A DNA stretch of 64,000 nucleotides from Cytophagales bacterium Alg240-R148 (GCA_900537185.1 LS999826.1:372001-436000), one strand, 5' to 3'; numbered from the stretch's first letter, positions 40,785-50,963 are shown. The notes: generated by a model from the letters alone, not told the origin. Numbers and translations are program-made.

Positions 40785-42086
40785 ATGATTCAGGAAGATA
40801 AGTTGAAATATAAAGTGAGAGACATTTCACTAGCTGCATGGGGGAGAAAAGAAATTGTGCTTGCCGAGGCGGAAATGCCAGGTTTAATGTCTCTAAGAAC
40901 TGAATTTGGGGACTCTAAGCCTTTAAAAGGAGCCAGAATTGCTGGTTGCTTGCACATGACCATTCAAACAGCTGTATTGATTGAAACTTTAATTGAGTTG
41001 GGAGCGCAAGTTACATGGTCTTCATGTAATATATTTTCTACCCAAGACCATGCGGCAGCAGCGATTGCAGATAAGAATATTCCAGTGTATGCTTGGAAGG
41101 GAATGAACGAGGAAGAATTCGATTGGTGTATTGAGCAGACCATATTTTTTCCTGATGGCCAACCTTTGAACATGATTTTGGATGATGGTGGTGATTTGAC
41201 TAATATGGTTTTAGACAAATACCCTGAGTTGGTAAAAGATATTAAAGGTATTTCAGAAGAAACTACCACTGGTGTACATAGATTAATTGAAAGAGAAACC
41301 AATGGCTTGTTACCATTGCCTGCTATTAATGTAAACGATAGTGTTACTAAGTCAAAGTTTGACAATAAGTATGGTTGTAAGGAGTCTTTGGTAGATGCTA
41401 TTAGAAGAGCTACCGATGTAATGATGGCAGGTAAAGTAGCAGTAGTAGCAGGATATGGAGATGTAGGAAAAGGGTCGGCGGCTTCTTTAAGAGGAGCAGG
41501 TGCTCGGGTTATCGTTACTGAAATAGATCCAATTTGTGCGCTACAAGCAGCAATGGATGGTTTTGAAGTGAAAAAAATGGATGATGCCGTATCGGAAGCC
41601 AATATCGTTGTTACTACAACAGGTAATAAGGACATAGTAGTAGGGCGTCATTTTGAGAAAATGAAGGACAAGACCATCGTTTGTAATATAGGTCATTTTG
41701 ACAATGAAATAGACGTGTCTTGGTTGAATGACAATGCTACAAGAGACGAAATCAAACCACAGGTGGATTTGTATAACTTGAATGGAACCGATATCCTGTT
41801 GTTAGCAGAAGGTAGATTGGTGAATTTAGGTTGTGCTACCGGACACCCTTCTTTTGTAATGTCCAATTCATTTACAAACCAAACATTGGCTCAAATTGAA
41901 TTGTGGGTCAATACCGATCAGTACGAGAACAAAGTGTATACACTTCCGAAACACCTGGACGAAAAAGTGGCAAAATTGCACTTGGCTAAAATTGGTGTTG
42001 AATTGGATGTATTGTCTAAGGAACAAGCCGATTACATTGGTGTTACTGTAGAGGGACCATACAAACCAGAGTATTACAGATATTAA
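40785..42086 (+). CDS. ahcY: S-adenosylhomocysteinase
   Basis: The 433-residue NAD-dependent enzyme hydrolyses S-adenosylhomocysteine to adenosine and homocysteine, recycling the by-product of methylation. The NAD-binding loop [20 protein letters not shown] lies near residue 223; [16 protein letters not shown] and [10 protein letters not shown] are further hallmarks. It ends KPEYYRY, the usual C-terminus with the Lys/Tyr pair. It is a single-gene unit followed by a bidirectional terminator. No riboswitch is evident upstream. Confidence 0.96.
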   Translation: MIQEDKLKYKVRDISLAAWGRKEIVLAEAEMPGLMSLRTEFGDSKPLKGARIAGCLHMTIQTAVLIETLIELGAQVTWSSCNIFSTQDHAAAAIADKNIPVYAWKGMNEEEFDWCIEQTIFFPDGQPLNMILDDGGDLTNMVLDKYPELVKDIKGISEETTTGVHRLIERETNGLLPLPAINVNDSVTKSKFDNKYGCKESLVDAIRRATDVMMAGKVAVVAGYGDVGKGSAASLRGAGARVIVTEIDPICALQAAMDGFEVKKMDDAVSEANIVVTTTGNKDIVVGRHFEKMKDKTIVCNIGHFDNEIDVSWLNDNATRDEIKPQVDLYNLNGTDILLLAEGRLVNLGCATGHPSFVMSNSFTNQTLAQIELWVNTDQYENKVYTLPKHLDEKVAKLHLAKIGVELDVLSKEQADYIGVTVEGPYKPEYYRY

Positions 42087-42110
42087 TAATTGTATTCTAT
42101 AAGAATAATG

Positions 42111-42136
42111 AAAAAGGGGCCATGGCCCCTTTTTTA
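42111..42136. terminator. bidirectional terminator between ahcY and the anti-sigma-like gene
   Basis: Perfect palindrome AAAAAGGGGCC/GGCCCCTTTTT around a two-base AT centre, between convergent genes. Confidence 0.88.
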
Positions 42137-42625
42137 ATTCAAAGAAGTTTTATTTCTCATAATCAACCTATCCATAAATAGCAAAAACGTAAAACATCCA
42201 ATGGTTAAGGCGCCATAATACAACCACTTGATATTGTCGGGCTGAAGGGTGAGAGAGCCTGCACCAAAGGGGTTGTTTAATTGGGTTTGGATTCTGGAAA
42301 AATCTACATTGGTGCTTAAAATACTTATGGCAATAGCACCTGCTATTGCAATTAAAAAAGGGAGATATTTGCTTTTATTGATCCCTTTTGGAGTAGGCTG
42401 GTTTACTGCCTGGGTGGCTATTTGGTTCATTACCCCTTCTGTAAACCCATGACTCACCTGCTCTTTCAATTCTTGGTTAAGCTTTTTATCCACAATGGAA
42501 TAAGCTTCAAAAAGTGTGTTGAAGGAGGGGTTCGTATTGCAAAGCAATTCAACCTCAAGTTTTTCCTGATCGGTTAAATTACCACTGTGGTATTCTTGGA
42601 TTAATAGGTCATACTTGTTTCTCAT
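42134..42625 (-). CDS. putative anti-sigma factor, single-pass membrane protein
   Basis: The 163-residue protein has a cytosolic N-terminal half with short helices (LIQEYHSGNLTDQEKLEVELL, an anti-sigma-like start), a membrane helix at about 86-104 and a second hydrophobic stretch at about 136-154. It overlaps the sigma-factor gene by four bases (ATGA), which is translational coupling typical of sigma/anti-sigma pairs. It probably binds and holds the sigma factor at the membrane. No zinc motif HxxxCxxC is present. Confidence 0.75.
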   Translation of the reverse strand: MRNKYDLLIQEYHSGNLTDQEKLEVELLCNTNPSFNTLFEAYSIVDKKLNQELKEQVSHGFTEGVMNQIATQAVNQPTPKGINKSKYLPFLIAIAGAIAISILSTNVDFSRIQTQLNNPFGAGSLTLQPDNIKWLYYGALTIGCFTFLLFMDRLIMRNKTSLN

Positions 42626-43203
42626 AACAATATGGTTTCTTTTTGAAGTATTTCTGTAAGCATTCTGGCCATTCTTTTTCTCGCCCGAAAAAGTTTAACT
42701 TTAACAGTAGAAACAGGAATGGACATGATTTTCCCTACCTCTATTAAAGAGCATTCGTTGAGGTAAAAAAGTGTAATTAAGGCTGCATCGGTATCTGAAA
42801 GTTTGTCTATCGCCAAACGTATGAATTTTGACCTGTCTTGGTCTTCTAACGCTGTATTGTGGACACTCAGGTGAAGGTCGTAGTCTACAATTTCTTCCGT
42901 GGGCAATTTGGTTTTTCTTTTATAACTCAATGTAGTATTGACTACTATTCTATACAGCCAAGTCGAAAATTTCGAGTCAAAATTAAATTTATGTAGGTTT
43001 TGGTAGGCTTTTATAAAAGCATCCATAACTATTTCTTCTGCTAGCGGATGGTCCTTAATGATTTTTACCGCTATAGAAAAGCTATAATCTTTGTACCGGT
43101 CTACTAATATGGAATACTTTTGTTGCTCTCCATTTATAACCGCTGTGATTAAAATCTTTTCTTCTTTTTCTATCATCGATGGTTTAGATGCAGCCCATTG
43201 CAT
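42622..43203 (-). CDS. ECF-type RNA polymerase sigma factor
   Basis: The 193-residue protein has sigma region 2 (YKDYSFSIAVKIIKDHPLAEEIVMDAFIKAYQNL at about 40-75) with the FSTWLYRIVVN block, and region 4 (LSDTDAALITLFYLNECSLIEVGKIM and a HTH of VSTVKVKLFRARKRM). Two ATGs are possible (43203 or 43176, nine codons on). Together with the downstream anti-sigma-like gene it forms a regulated pair. Promoter specificity is unknown. Confidence 0.9.
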   Translation of the reverse strand: MQWAASKPSMIEKEEKILITAVINGEQQKYSILVDRYKDYSFSIAVKIIKDHPLAEEIVMDAFIKAYQNLHKFNFDSKFSTWLYRIVVNTTLSYKRKTKLPTEEIVDYDLHLSVHNTALEDQDRSKFIRLAIDKLSDTDAALITLFYLNECSLIEVGKIMSIPVSTVKVKLFRARKRMARMLTEILQKETILL

Positions 43204-43320
43204 TTAGGTTACACCAAAAGGTACAAAATATAAAATAAATTCTTTTCTGAAAAAAAAGTTAACTGGCCTGTAACCTTTATGTGAGGAGCTGTGTCAAAGT
43301 GGCAACAAAAACAAAATAAT

Positions 43321-43653
43321 ATGGATAGTACAGTATTAATAGTATTCGGATGGTTGACGATAATGTCAATAGGGACCATTATAATGGTAGTTTTTTTAAG
43401 GAAATTTGCAAACCAAGAAAGAATGGCCATGATTGAAAAAAATATGGAGCCCATTAGTTTTAATAATAGCTCAAGGTATGCCACTCTAAAAGCTGCTCTA
43501 TTGCTTATTGGCGCTGGAATTGGCTTGTTTATGGGGTATTCTCTGGATATGTTATTTGGAATGGAAGAGGTAGCTTATTTTAGCATGTTGCTAATATTTG
43601 GAGGTTTGGGTTTGTTGGTTGCTTACCGTGTGGAAGGTAGCAAGGAGGCATAA
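43321..43653 (+). CDS. small membrane protein, DUF6249-like
   Basis: ATG 43321 is used in place of GTG 43291; 110 residues. It has an N-terminal membrane helix (about 4-25), a middle hydrophilic stretch with RKFANQERMAMIEKN, and two further helices near 59-78 and 84-103. The layout recalls DUF6249-type proteins found next to ECF sigma factors in Bacteroidota. It diverges from the sigma-factor gene, so it may belong to that regulon. Function unknown. Confidence 0.72.
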   Translation: MDSTVLIVFGWLTIMSIGTIIMVVFLRKFANQERMAMIEKNMEPISFNNSSRYATLKAALLLIGAGIGLFMGYSLDMLFGMEEVAYFSMLLIFGGLGLLVAYRVEGSKEA

Positions 43654-43654
43654 T

Positions 43655-45088
43655 TTATAGGATTAAATGCCCGAAAAAGTAACTTATTACAACCAAAATA
43701 AGTATGGACAGCAGGTTTAAAAAGAAGCCTGCTTTTACCATATCTTTGATCTTTAATAATTTACTCGAGAAAACGATGGCGTTCGGAGGTGTCGAAACTG
43801 GTAACATAAATGCGCAACTAGCTGCCAGCGTTGCTGGGAGTGCTAAATGTATGGGGTTGTAACCATACCCTTGGGCAATGCCAAAAATCATAGGGGTGAA
43901 AATCATGGTCAGCGCTACATTGCTCATTAACTCAGTTAAAAACAAAGTAAGTGCGGTTAAAATGAACATCAAAAATAAAAATGGAATGGTGTCCATGGTT
44001 TGAATCGAATCACTTAAATATTCAATTAAACCACTTTTTTTCATCGCTGCAGCAAGTGATAACCCACCGCCAAATAAAATCAATATGCCCCAGGGTAATT
44101 TTTGAGTATCCGACCACAGCAGTACTTTTGTGTTCTTTTTCCAATTGTATGGCACAGTAAACATTAAAATTCCTCCAATCATTGCAGTTAAAGGGTCGGA
44201 CAAATAATTGCTATTGAAAAGAGAGTTGATTTCATTTTTGAAAACCCAGCCCATTGCTGTTAATCCGAATATAACTAAAACTGCTATTTCAGATGTTTTC
44301 ATTTTGCCGAGTGTGTTTAACTGTTCTCCGATGAGTTCCTTAGCGCCATCAATTTTCTTTAAATTACTTTTGAATAACAGTTTTGTGATCATAAAGTAAG
44401 TAAGGGTTAACAATAAAATTCCCGATGGGAGCCCCACTAACAACCAAGAAGAAAAGTCTAAAGTTTTGTTTTGTAGGTCTTGTACATACCCGGCAAACAC
44501 TACATTGGGTGGCGTGCCAATCAAGGTCATCATGCCACCTATGTTAGCGGAATAGGCAATGATAAGCATCAAGGCCATTGCAAAGGTTTTATGGGATTGG
44601 CCCATGGTCTTGTTGCGATTCAACAAATTGACTACACTAAGGGCAATAGGGAGCATCATAACGGCAGTAGCTGTATTGCTAATCCACATACTCAATAGGG
44701 CAGTGGCAAGCATGAAGCCTAAAATAACACCATTCCCGGAAGTACCGGTTATTTTAATGAGATTTAAGGCGATGCGGGTATGTAAGTTGTGTTTTTCTAA
44801 CCCTAAAGCAATTATGAACCCACCCATGAAAAGAAATATTATTCTGGACGCATATGGTGCTGTGGCTTCGGATATTGAAAAAACACCAACTGCTGGAAAT
44901 AGAACAATAGGAAGTAAGGCTGTAACGGATATCGAAACAGCTTCTGTAACCCACCAGATGACCATCCATCCGGCAACGCTTAAAACTTTCCAACCTTCAT
45001 TTGAAAGCCCTCCTAAATTGTCTGACAGTAGGATCAAGCTAATAAAAAATAGCGGTCCCAAAACCAATCCAGTTTTTTTTAAGTTCAT
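43655..45088 (-). CDS. SLC13/DASS-family anion transporter
   Basis: The 477-residue permease has about eleven membrane helices and the two hairpin sodium-site motifs of the DASS family: IGTPPNVVFAG (SNT-like motif near 181) and PVSTPPNAIVF near 430. Members import dicarboxylates, citrate or sulfate with Na+. The substrate here is not predictable. Its stop is adjacent to the convergent DUF6249-like gene; the gene ends 2 bases before the recN reading frame, so the two may be co-transcribed. Confidence 0.87.
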   Translation of the reverse strand: MNLKKTGLVLGPLFFISLILLSDNLGGLSNEGWKVLSVAGWMVIWWVTEAVSISVTALLPIVLFPAVGVFSISEATAPYASRIIFLFMGGFIIALGLEKHNLHTRIALNLIKITGTSGNGVILGFMLATALLSMWISNTATAVMMLPIALSVVNLLNRNKTMGQSHKTFAMALMLIIAYSANIGGMMTLIGTPPNVVFAGYVQDLQNKTLDFSSWLLVGLPSGILLLTLTYFMITKLLFKSNLKKIDGAKELIGEQLNTLGKMKTSEIAVLVIFGLTAMGWVFKNEINSLFNSNYLSDPLTAMIGGILMFTVPYNWKKNTKVLLWSDTQKLPWGILILFGGGLSLAAAMKKSGLIEYLSDSIQTMDTIPFLFLMFILTALTLFLTELMSNVALTMIFTPMIFGIAQGYGYNPIHLALPATLAASCAFMLPVSTPPNAIVFSSKLLKIKDMVKAGFFLNLLSILILVVISYFFGHLIL

Positions 45089-45089
45089 C

Positions 45090-46748
45090 CTATTTTGATA
45101 GTTTGATTAATTCTTTGGCACTTTCTATTGCCGATTGGGTAGGAGCGGCACCCCCTATCATCTGGGCTATTTCATCCACTCTTTCTTCATAGCTGAGTAC
45201 TTTAATTTTGCTATTGGTTACAGCACCTGAATTGTCTTTGTACACATAAAAGTGGGTATGGGCTTTGGATGCCACTTGTGGCAAATGGGTAATGGTAATA
45301 ATTTGATGGTTGGTCGACATTTTACCCATTAGCTCCCCCAGTTGCAGCGCTATTTCACCAGACACACCGGTATCAATTTCGTCAAAAATTATTGTAGGCA
45401 ATGCCATTTTTCCAGCCATAAGAAGTTTAATAGCAAACATCACCCTTGAAAGTTCTCCTCCAGAAGCTACTTTTTTAAGTGGTTCTAAAGCAATTCCCTT
45501 ATTGGCACTAAACTTAAAGTTAATCTCATCCATGCCAATTGGGCCGGGTTGGATTGTAGAGGATTCAATGGAAAACTCTGCATCTGGAATGCCCAAACTT
45601 TTTAATATTCTAACAATGTCTTTGGAAAGCAAAGGGGTTTGATTTTTTCTTTTTGTGCTTAAAACAACACCCAGCTGATTTACTTTAGCAAGTGCTTCGG
45701 CTACTTCTTTGCTTTTTTTAACCAAAGCTTCTTCCGAGTTTTCAAAAATTTCTAATTCAGCTTCGAGATCATTTCTAATTTTTAATAAAGCAGGAATGCC
45801 CTCTGTTTGGTGTTTCCTTTCAAGTTTGTAGATGGTATCCAATTGGTTCCTTAACTCTTCCGTTTTTCTAGGATCAGAATCAATGGACTCTCCTTTATTT
45901 TCAATTTCGAATCGAATGTCATTGATTTCGATGATGGCGCTAGCCATTCTTTCTGCTAAATGGGAATAGTCTTTGTTAAGAAGTGCCAATTTTTCAATAC
46001 TGGAGGTGGCTTGATTAAGTCCTTCTAAAACAGAAAATTCCGATTCAGATATATGGTTGAGAATAGACTGAAAACCCGATTTTATTTCCTCCGAGTTTTC
46101 ATATATACTAAGTTCTTTTTCGAGCGATTCTTTGTCTAAATCTTGTAAATTGATTGCTTTTAATTCAGCAAACAGGAATTTATTGTAGTCCAAAGTGGCA
46201 TTGGAGGCAGCAATTTTATTTTGCAATGCATCCAACTCGCTAGAGCATGTTTTCCAGTACTTAAATGCCGATTGGTAGTTGGCTAGGTCCTGTTTGGATT
46301 CAGAGAAATTGTCCACTACTTGTGTTTGGAAGGATTCGGCTCCAATAAGTAAAGTTTGGTGCTGTGAGTGAATGTCCATCAAAGTGCCTCCGATTGATTT
46401 TAACACTTCTAGGGTAGTGGGGGTGTCATTGATAAAAGCACGTGATTTTCCACTTGGTAATATTTCACGCCTTATTACAGTGGTAGGGTCGTAGTCTATG
46501 TCGGCGGATTCAAATTTAGATTCTAAATTAAATCCAGATACATCAAATGTACCTTCAATAACACACTTTATGGAGTTGTCCAAAAGCTGCTTGGCATCCG
46601 CTCTTTTACCTAATAACAGCGAAATTGCACCTAATAAAATTGATTTTCCTGCTCCAGTTTCTCCAGTTATGATGGAGAGCTGTTTGGAAGGGGCTAAGCT
46701 TAACGCTTGAATAAGAGCAAAGTTTTTTACTTCTAGATTGGTAAGCAT
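45090..46748 (-). CDS. recN: DNA repair protein RecN
   Basis: The 552-residue SMC-like ATPase has Walker A GETGAGKS near the N-terminus, a long coiled coil (about 155-365), signature motif VASGGELSRVMFAIK and Walker B PTIIFDEIDTGVSG. It acts early in recombinational repair of double-strand breaks. It follows porD on the same strand in the usual order coaBC-porD-recN, and the SLC13-like gene lies immediately downstream. Confidence 0.94.
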   Translation of the reverse strand: MLTNLEVKNFALIQALSLAPSKQLSIITGETGAGKSILLGAISLLLGKRADAKQLLDNSIKCVIEGTFDVSGFNLESKFESADIDYDPTTVIRREILPSGKSRAFINDTPTTLEVLKSIGGTLMDIHSQHQTLLIGAESFQTQVVDNFSESKQDLANYQSAFKYWKTCSSELDALQNKIAASNATLDYNKFLFAELKAINLQDLDKESLEKELSIYENSEEIKSGFQSILNHISESEFSVLEGLNQATSSIEKLALLNKDYSHLAERMASAIIEINDIRFEIENKGESIDSDPRKTEELRNQLDTIYKLERKHQTEGIPALLKIRNDLEAELEIFENSEEALVKKSKEVAEALAKVNQLGVVLSTKRKNQTPLLSKDIVRILKSLGIPDAEFSIESSTIQPGPIGMDEINFKFSANKGIALEPLKKVASGGELSRVMFAIKLLMAGKMALPTIIFDEIDTGVSGEIALQLGELMGKMSTNHQIITITHLPQVASKAHTHFYVYKDNSGAVTNSKIKVLSYEERVDEIAQMIGGAAPTQSAIESAKELIKLSK

Positions 46749-46813
46749 GATGTACTTTCAGTTCAATACAAATTTATAACAAAGGCCTTTGCCTTAACTG
46801 CTTTTTTATCCCT

Positions 46814-47710
46814 TTATTTAATTATTGCGTCAAATTTATCCTTGTTCTTAGGGCTAACCGACAACAAAAGATCATAAGCTTGTTTTCTGATGTTTAAGTT
46901 GCCTTCTGAAAAAACATTAACGAGTTCATCCACTTTGGAGTCAATGATGGATATGGGATATATTGCCGTTGGGAACTGTTTTTTTATATCGTTTAGTTTT
47001 TTAAGAAAGAGCAGCACTTCTTCTCGACTTTTATCTGGGTCGCTTTCGTAAAGGTCCAACCCCAACCTATGGTAGCTATAAAAGTGCTTTCTTATATCCA
47101 GCATGGTAGGGTTTAAAATGTTGTCGATAAGGTTGTATCGGTTTCGATTGTTTCCTAACGAATTCCAACCGGGATTATTGGAAGTCTGGGCGTTGTTCAC
47201 CACATTCAAAGCTTTTTGGAAGTAAGGGGTTCCTCCTAATTCACTGAAACTATCGTAGTCCAAACCAATAATGATGTAGGCGTAAAATGCCAACAATGAG
47301 GAGAGGTTATCCAAAAACGTATTGTCCGAAAAATCCATTGGCAAAGATTCCACATACTGGAAGTTCCAGTCTCTATCTGCAAAATTTAAAACAGAAGATT
47401 CATAGCTTGAGTTGTAAATGGGTCTAGAAGCTTGTATTTGCACAGTGGCGGTGAAGGAGCCAATAGATGGCATTTCATTGATTGTTATTAGTATGTTGCA
47501 ATTGATGCGTTCTTCTGGTTTGAAGAAGTCTGGCGTCCAGGTACGGCTATTCATAAATTGTGCAAAGGCAGTTTCCATGTCGGTAAATACCCTTCTGTCA
47601 GAAGTTTGCACTTTTTCAGCGTTAACAGCTACCCTACAGTTCAGTTCTTGCGCATTGGAATGAAAATAAAATAGAGCGAATAGTAAAAAAAAATTAATTG
47701 CCTTTTTCAT
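46814..47710 (-). CDS. porD: PorD-like protein (DUF4835), type IX secretion-associated
   Basis: The 298-residue exported protein has a signal peptide (INFFLLFALFYFHSNAQ) and the DUF4835 pattern: LNCRVAVNAEKVQTSDRRVF, FADRDWNFQYVESLPMDF, FYAYIIIGLDYDSFSELGG. DUF4835 proteins are annotated as PorD, one of the accessory proteins found in type IX secretion loci; direct mechanistic data are scarce. Its start overlaps the end of coaBC by 17 bases, so the genes are coupled. Two other proteins in this window carry T9SS sorting domains, consistent with an active system. Confidence 0.85.
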   Translation of the reverse strand: MKKAINFFLLFALFYFHSNAQELNCRVAVNAEKVQTSDRRVFTDMETAFAQFMNSRTWTPDFFKPEERINCNILITINEMPSIGSFTATVQIQASRPIYNSSYESSVLNFADRDWNFQYVESLPMDFSDNTFLDNLSSLLAFYAYIIIGLDYDSFSELGGTPYFQKALNVVNNAQTSNNPGWNSLGNNRNRYNLIDNILNPTMLDIRKHFYSYHRLGLDLYESDPDKSREEVLLFLKKLNDIKKQFPTAIYPISIIDSKVDELVNVFSEGNLNIRKQAYDLLLSVSPKNKDKFDAIIK

Positions 47711-48908
47711 GTATCAATTGAGTCACGAAGTCAACAATATCGGAAGCGACTTCTGTTTTTGATTTTAACTCAAATTTAACCTTATTATTGTTTTTATCAA
47801 GTATTGTGATTTTGTTTGTGTCATGTCCAAAACCAGCTCCTTTGTCGTTTAATGAGTTGAGTACAATAAGATCTAGATTTTTTTTGATTAGTTTTTTAGA
47901 AGCGTTTGTCTCTTCATTTTCAGTTTCAAGCGCAAACCCAACATTTATTTGGGAGTCTTTTTTTAATTTTCCGGCTTCGCTAGCAATGTCTTTTGTTTTG
48001 GTAAGGGCAATTGACATGTCGGCCTTGGATTTTTTAACTTTCTGGTCGTAAAAGGTGGTTGGCTTATAATCTGCAACAGCCGCCGCAAAAATATTGATAT
48101 CGGAACTGGCGTAACTTGTCATAACTGCCTCATACATGCTAACAGAGTCTGTAACATCCGTTCTTTTGACATTGTCATGGAGGTCTCTCTGTTTGCTTGG
48201 GCCACAAATAAGGTGGACAGTTGCTCCCATTGCACCCAATTGATTGGCAATGGCAATCCCCATTTTGCCACTGGAATGGTTGCCGATGAAACGGACAGGA
48301 TCGATTGGTTCAAACGTGGGCCCGGCCGTAACAAGCGCTTTTTTGCCTACAAGGGGCAAGCTTGTGTTGAAGTGTTGCTCAAGAATGGCAAGAATGGACT
48401 CTGGTTCAGCCATTCGTCCTTTCCCTTCCAGTCCACTGGCCAATGCACCATGGGTTGGCTCTATAATCTGGTTGCCATTTTTTGCCAAAATTGAAAGGTT
48501 GCTATTGGTAGTAGGGTGGCGCATCATGTCCAAATCCATAGCAGGAGCAACGTATACTGGGCATTTTGCAGATAAATAAACGGCCATTAAAAGGTTGTCG
48601 CATGCACCATGGGCCATCTTGGACAACGTGTTGGCAGAAAGTGGGGCAATAACAAAAAGGTCTGCCCAAATCCCCAATTCTACATGGTTGTTCCATTCTC
48701 CAGTATCAGAAGATTCAAACGTTGTTAGAACAGGGTTTTTTGAGAGGGTTGAAAGAGTTAAAGGAGTAATGAAAGCATTAGCGGCTTCTGTTGAAACCAC
48801 TTGAACATTGGCTCCCTTTTGAATTAACATACGAACAAAAAATGCAGCCTTATAGGCTGCAATGCTGCCGGTTACACCGACCAATATGTTTTTATTTTTT
48901 AAAGACAT
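47694..48908 (-). CDS. coaBC: bifunctional phosphopantothenoylcysteine decarboxylase/synthetase
   Basis: The 404-residue flavoprotein makes 4'-phosphopantetheine in coenzyme A synthesis. The N-terminal CoaC half shows GVTGSIAAYKA (residues 11-21), the flavin-binding APAMDLDMMRHP and the catalytic His region; the C-terminal CoaB half shows NHSSGKMGIAIANQL and AAVADYKP. Full length and order are normal. It lies between rpoZ and porD in one minus-strand block. Confidence 0.94.
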   Translation of the reverse strand: MSLKNKNILVGVTGSIAAYKAAFFVRMLIQKGANVQVVSTEAANAFITPLTLSTLSKNPVLTTFESSDTGEWNNHVELGIWADLFVIAPLSANTLSKMAHGACDNLLMAVYLSAKCPVYVAPAMDLDMMRHPTTNSNLSILAKNGNQIIEPTHGALASGLEGKGRMAEPESILAILEQHFNTSLPLVGKKALVTAGPTFEPIDPVRFIGNHSSGKMGIAIANQLGAMGATVHLICGPSKQRDLHDNVKRTDVTDSVSMYEAVMTSYASSDINIFAAAVADYKPTTFYDQKVKKSKADMSIALTKTKDIASEAGKLKKDSQINVGFALETENEETNASKKLIKKNLDLIVLNSLNDKGAGFGHDTNKITILDKNNNKVKFELKSKTEVASDIVDFVTQLIHEKGN

Positions 48909-48913
48909 TCATG

Positions 48914-49213
48914 TTAGCTTTTATCAGCTATACGAAATCTTACTTTTCCATCTAGAAATTCTTCCATAGCCTCAATAGTAGGTTTTGGTTTTCTTTCGTA
49001 AAATCTAGATATTTCTATTTGCTCTCTGTTTTCAAAAACCTCTTCCAAATTGTCTACTGTTGAAGCAAATTCTGCCAACTTCGTGTTCAATTCTTCTTTT
49101 ACTTCAACTGCCAACTGCCGCGCTCTTTTCGAAATAATAGTTACACTTTCGTAAATATTAAGGGTAGGTGCGTCAAGCACGTCAATATCTCTAGTTATAA
49201 TTGATGGATTCAT
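48914..49213 (-). CDS. rpoZ: RNA polymerase omega-subunit-like protein
   Basis: The 99-residue protein corresponds to the RpoZ/omega family seen in Bacteroidota between bamD and coaBC: NIYESVTIISKRARQLAVEVKEELN near residues 19-44 and the acidic RFRIADKS end. It stabilises the RNA polymerase beta' subunit. The N-terminus is longer and more divergent than in E. coli. It lies 5 bases from coaBC, clearly the same operon. Confidence 0.85.
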   Translation of the reverse strand: MNPSIITRDIDVLDAPTLNIYESVTIISKRARQLAVEVKEELNTKLAEFASTVDNLEEVFENREQIEISRFYERKPKPTIEAMEEFLDGKVRFRIADKS

Positions 49214-49230
49214 AACGCTTTTTTAATTAT

Positions 49231-50049
49231 TTATTTTTGACTTGCAAAGGTAGACATTTTTTTTCTACTTATTGCATAATATTTTTCAGCTTCTTTTAAG
49301 AAAGTACTCTGCGGGTACCGGTCAATGAATTTTTCATACATTTCTAAAAACTCTTCGAATCGCTCTTCTTGGAGTCGTGAAAAACTTTTGTTGGCCAATA
49401 AGTACTGGGATTGCAACCTCAAATAAAATGCTTCTTCATTAAACTTTGAATCTGGGTAATCCAGCCAGAAATTTTGAAAAGCGATTACAGCTGCTTTGTA
49501 CCTTTTAATCTTTAAATATTCTTTGGCGTTTTCGAATGCTTTTACTTCCAGTTTAATTTGCATTTCTTGAATCACATCAATCGCTTGTTTTCTGTACTCA
49601 CTTTGAGGGTAGCGATTCAAAAATATTTGCATGGCGTTCATGGCTTCAATACTACTGGATTGGTCTAAGCTGTACGAAGGAGAACTGATGTACTCCGAAT
49701 AAGCATGCATGAACTGTGCCTCTTCTGCTTTTTGGCTTCTCGCGTAGGTTTCATAAAAGATTCTGAAATGATGGGCACTAAGGATGTAGTTCTTTTCATG
49801 GTAATTACAATAGGCCATGTAAAACTGAACGTTCTCACCTTGCGGTAAACCACGTGTCAATGGGAGTACTTCTTCAAACAATGCGGCAGCTCTAAAGTAA
49901 TCTTTCTTCTCGTAATACTCCATCGCCGCATCGTACTTGAGCTTCCAATCGCTGCTCTTTTGAGCTTTTCTAAATGGGGTGACACAAGAGGTGAATGTTA
50001 TTAATAACACAATCACTACTTGTAGTATGGTAATTTTCCTCGACATCAT
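49231..50049 (-). CDS. bamD: outer-membrane assembly lipoprotein BamD
   Basis: The 272-residue protein starts with a lipoprotein signal ending in LLITFTSCVT (lipidated Cys22) and then has five TPR-like repeats (YYEKKDYFRAAALFEEVLP, YILSAHHFRIFYE, YPQSEYRKQAIDVI, FWLDYPDSKFNEEAFYL). It belongs to the BAM complex that inserts beta-barrel proteins into the outer membrane. It lies 17 bases upstream of rpoZ in the same operon. Confidence 0.9.
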   Translation of the reverse strand: MMSRKITILQVVIVLLITFTSCVTPFRKAQKSSDWKLKYDAAMEYYEKKDYFRAAALFEEVLPLTRGLPQGENVQFYMAYCNYHEKNYILSAHHFRIFYETYARSQKAEEAQFMHAYSEYISSPSYSLDQSSSIEAMNAMQIFLNRYPQSEYRKQAIDVIQEMQIKLEVKAFENAKEYLKIKRYKAAVIAFQNFWLDYPDSKFNEEAFYLRLQSQYLLANKSFSRLQEERFEEFLEMYEKFIDRYPQSTFLKEAEKYYAISRKKMSTFASQK

Positions 50050-50121
50050 AAGCCTGCAAATATACTGTATATTGTTTAATATTCAACAAACGAAGAAGGA
50101 ACTTAAATATTGGATATAATT

Positions 50122-50835
50122 TTACCGCCTTACAATAATTTTTTTAGTCATCACGCCATCGTTGTCAATGTGCAATGTGTAGAAATATACTCCCGGGTTG
50201 AGGCTGGCGGTTGAGATTTTTAATGTCTTGTCGAAGTACTTGAGTTCGTATTCCCCAATAATATTCCCCAATATGTTGTGTAATACAATTTTGGCCTTGG
50301 TTTCTGGGTTGGTTAGGGCATAGTCAATAAATGCAAATTCATTCACTGGGTTGGGATAAACTTCTTGAAGCGTCACATTGCTTGATTCGAAAAGGGCCTT
50401 TTTCTTTTCAGAAGGCTCAATAATGTAGGTCACTTCGTGGAAATAAGATTCAGATGGGTTGTCTCGATTAATAACCTGGTATTTTACAACACTATAACCT
50501 TCTACAAGGCCAGATTCGAGAACAGATTGAAACTCTCTACTTGTTTGATCTGGATTTATTTTTCTAGACAATGGAAGTTGGTTCACTTGTTCACCAACAC
50601 AATCTCCTCCCCAACAAAAATATGTTTTTTGACTCGTACCAATGCGCTCTTCAATTCTTTTGATAATTATATTCACTGGTTTTGAAGATAGGTTTTCAAT
50701 GCTGATTGGCACTTTGAGATTTTGACCTATGGTCCCTTGAATAACACTTTGCGAACCCTCAACTATTTTAAAGCTCTGCCCAGATGTATAGCAGAATGCC
50801 GTCAAAATAATTAATATGGTTAAAATATATTTCAA
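50122..50835 (-). CDS. secreted protein with C-terminal T9SS type A sorting domain
   Basis: The 237-residue protein has a signal peptide (YILTILIILTAFCYTSG). The middle is an immunoglobulin-like beta domain. Residues about 158-237 form a type A T9SS sorting domain: EVYPNPVNEFAFIDYAL, LHNILGNIIGEYEL, LNPGVYFYTL and a basic KKIIVRR end. Such proteins are carried over the outer membrane by the type IX system and anchored or released. The N-terminal part has no recognised function. Gene direction matches bamD. Confidence 0.85.
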   Translation of the reverse strand: MKYILTILIILTAFCYTSGQSFKIVEGSQSVIQGTIGQNLKVPISIENLSSKPVNIIIKRIEERIGTSQKTYFCWGGDCVGEQVNQLPLSRKINPDQTSREFQSVLESGLVEGYSVVKYQVINRDNPSESYFHEVTYIIEPSEKKKALFESSNVTLQEVYPNPVNEFAFIDYALTNPETKAKIVLHNILGNIIGEYELKYFDKTLKISTASLNPGVYFYTLHIDNDGVMTKKIIVRR

Positions 50836-50963
50836 GGGTAAAAGTGTGTCAAATAGGAATAAGTTTAATTTATCAGTCGTCTCTTTTCAATATAATGAAT
50901 ATTGCACAAAGAAACTAAGATAAACGGTTAAAATCTACTGTTAGTATAAAACTTAGCAATTAT

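Noticed and set aside
40964-41635. 223-codon open frame opposite ahcY
   Set aside because: Antisense to a well-supported enzyme gene; composition is that of a shadow frame.
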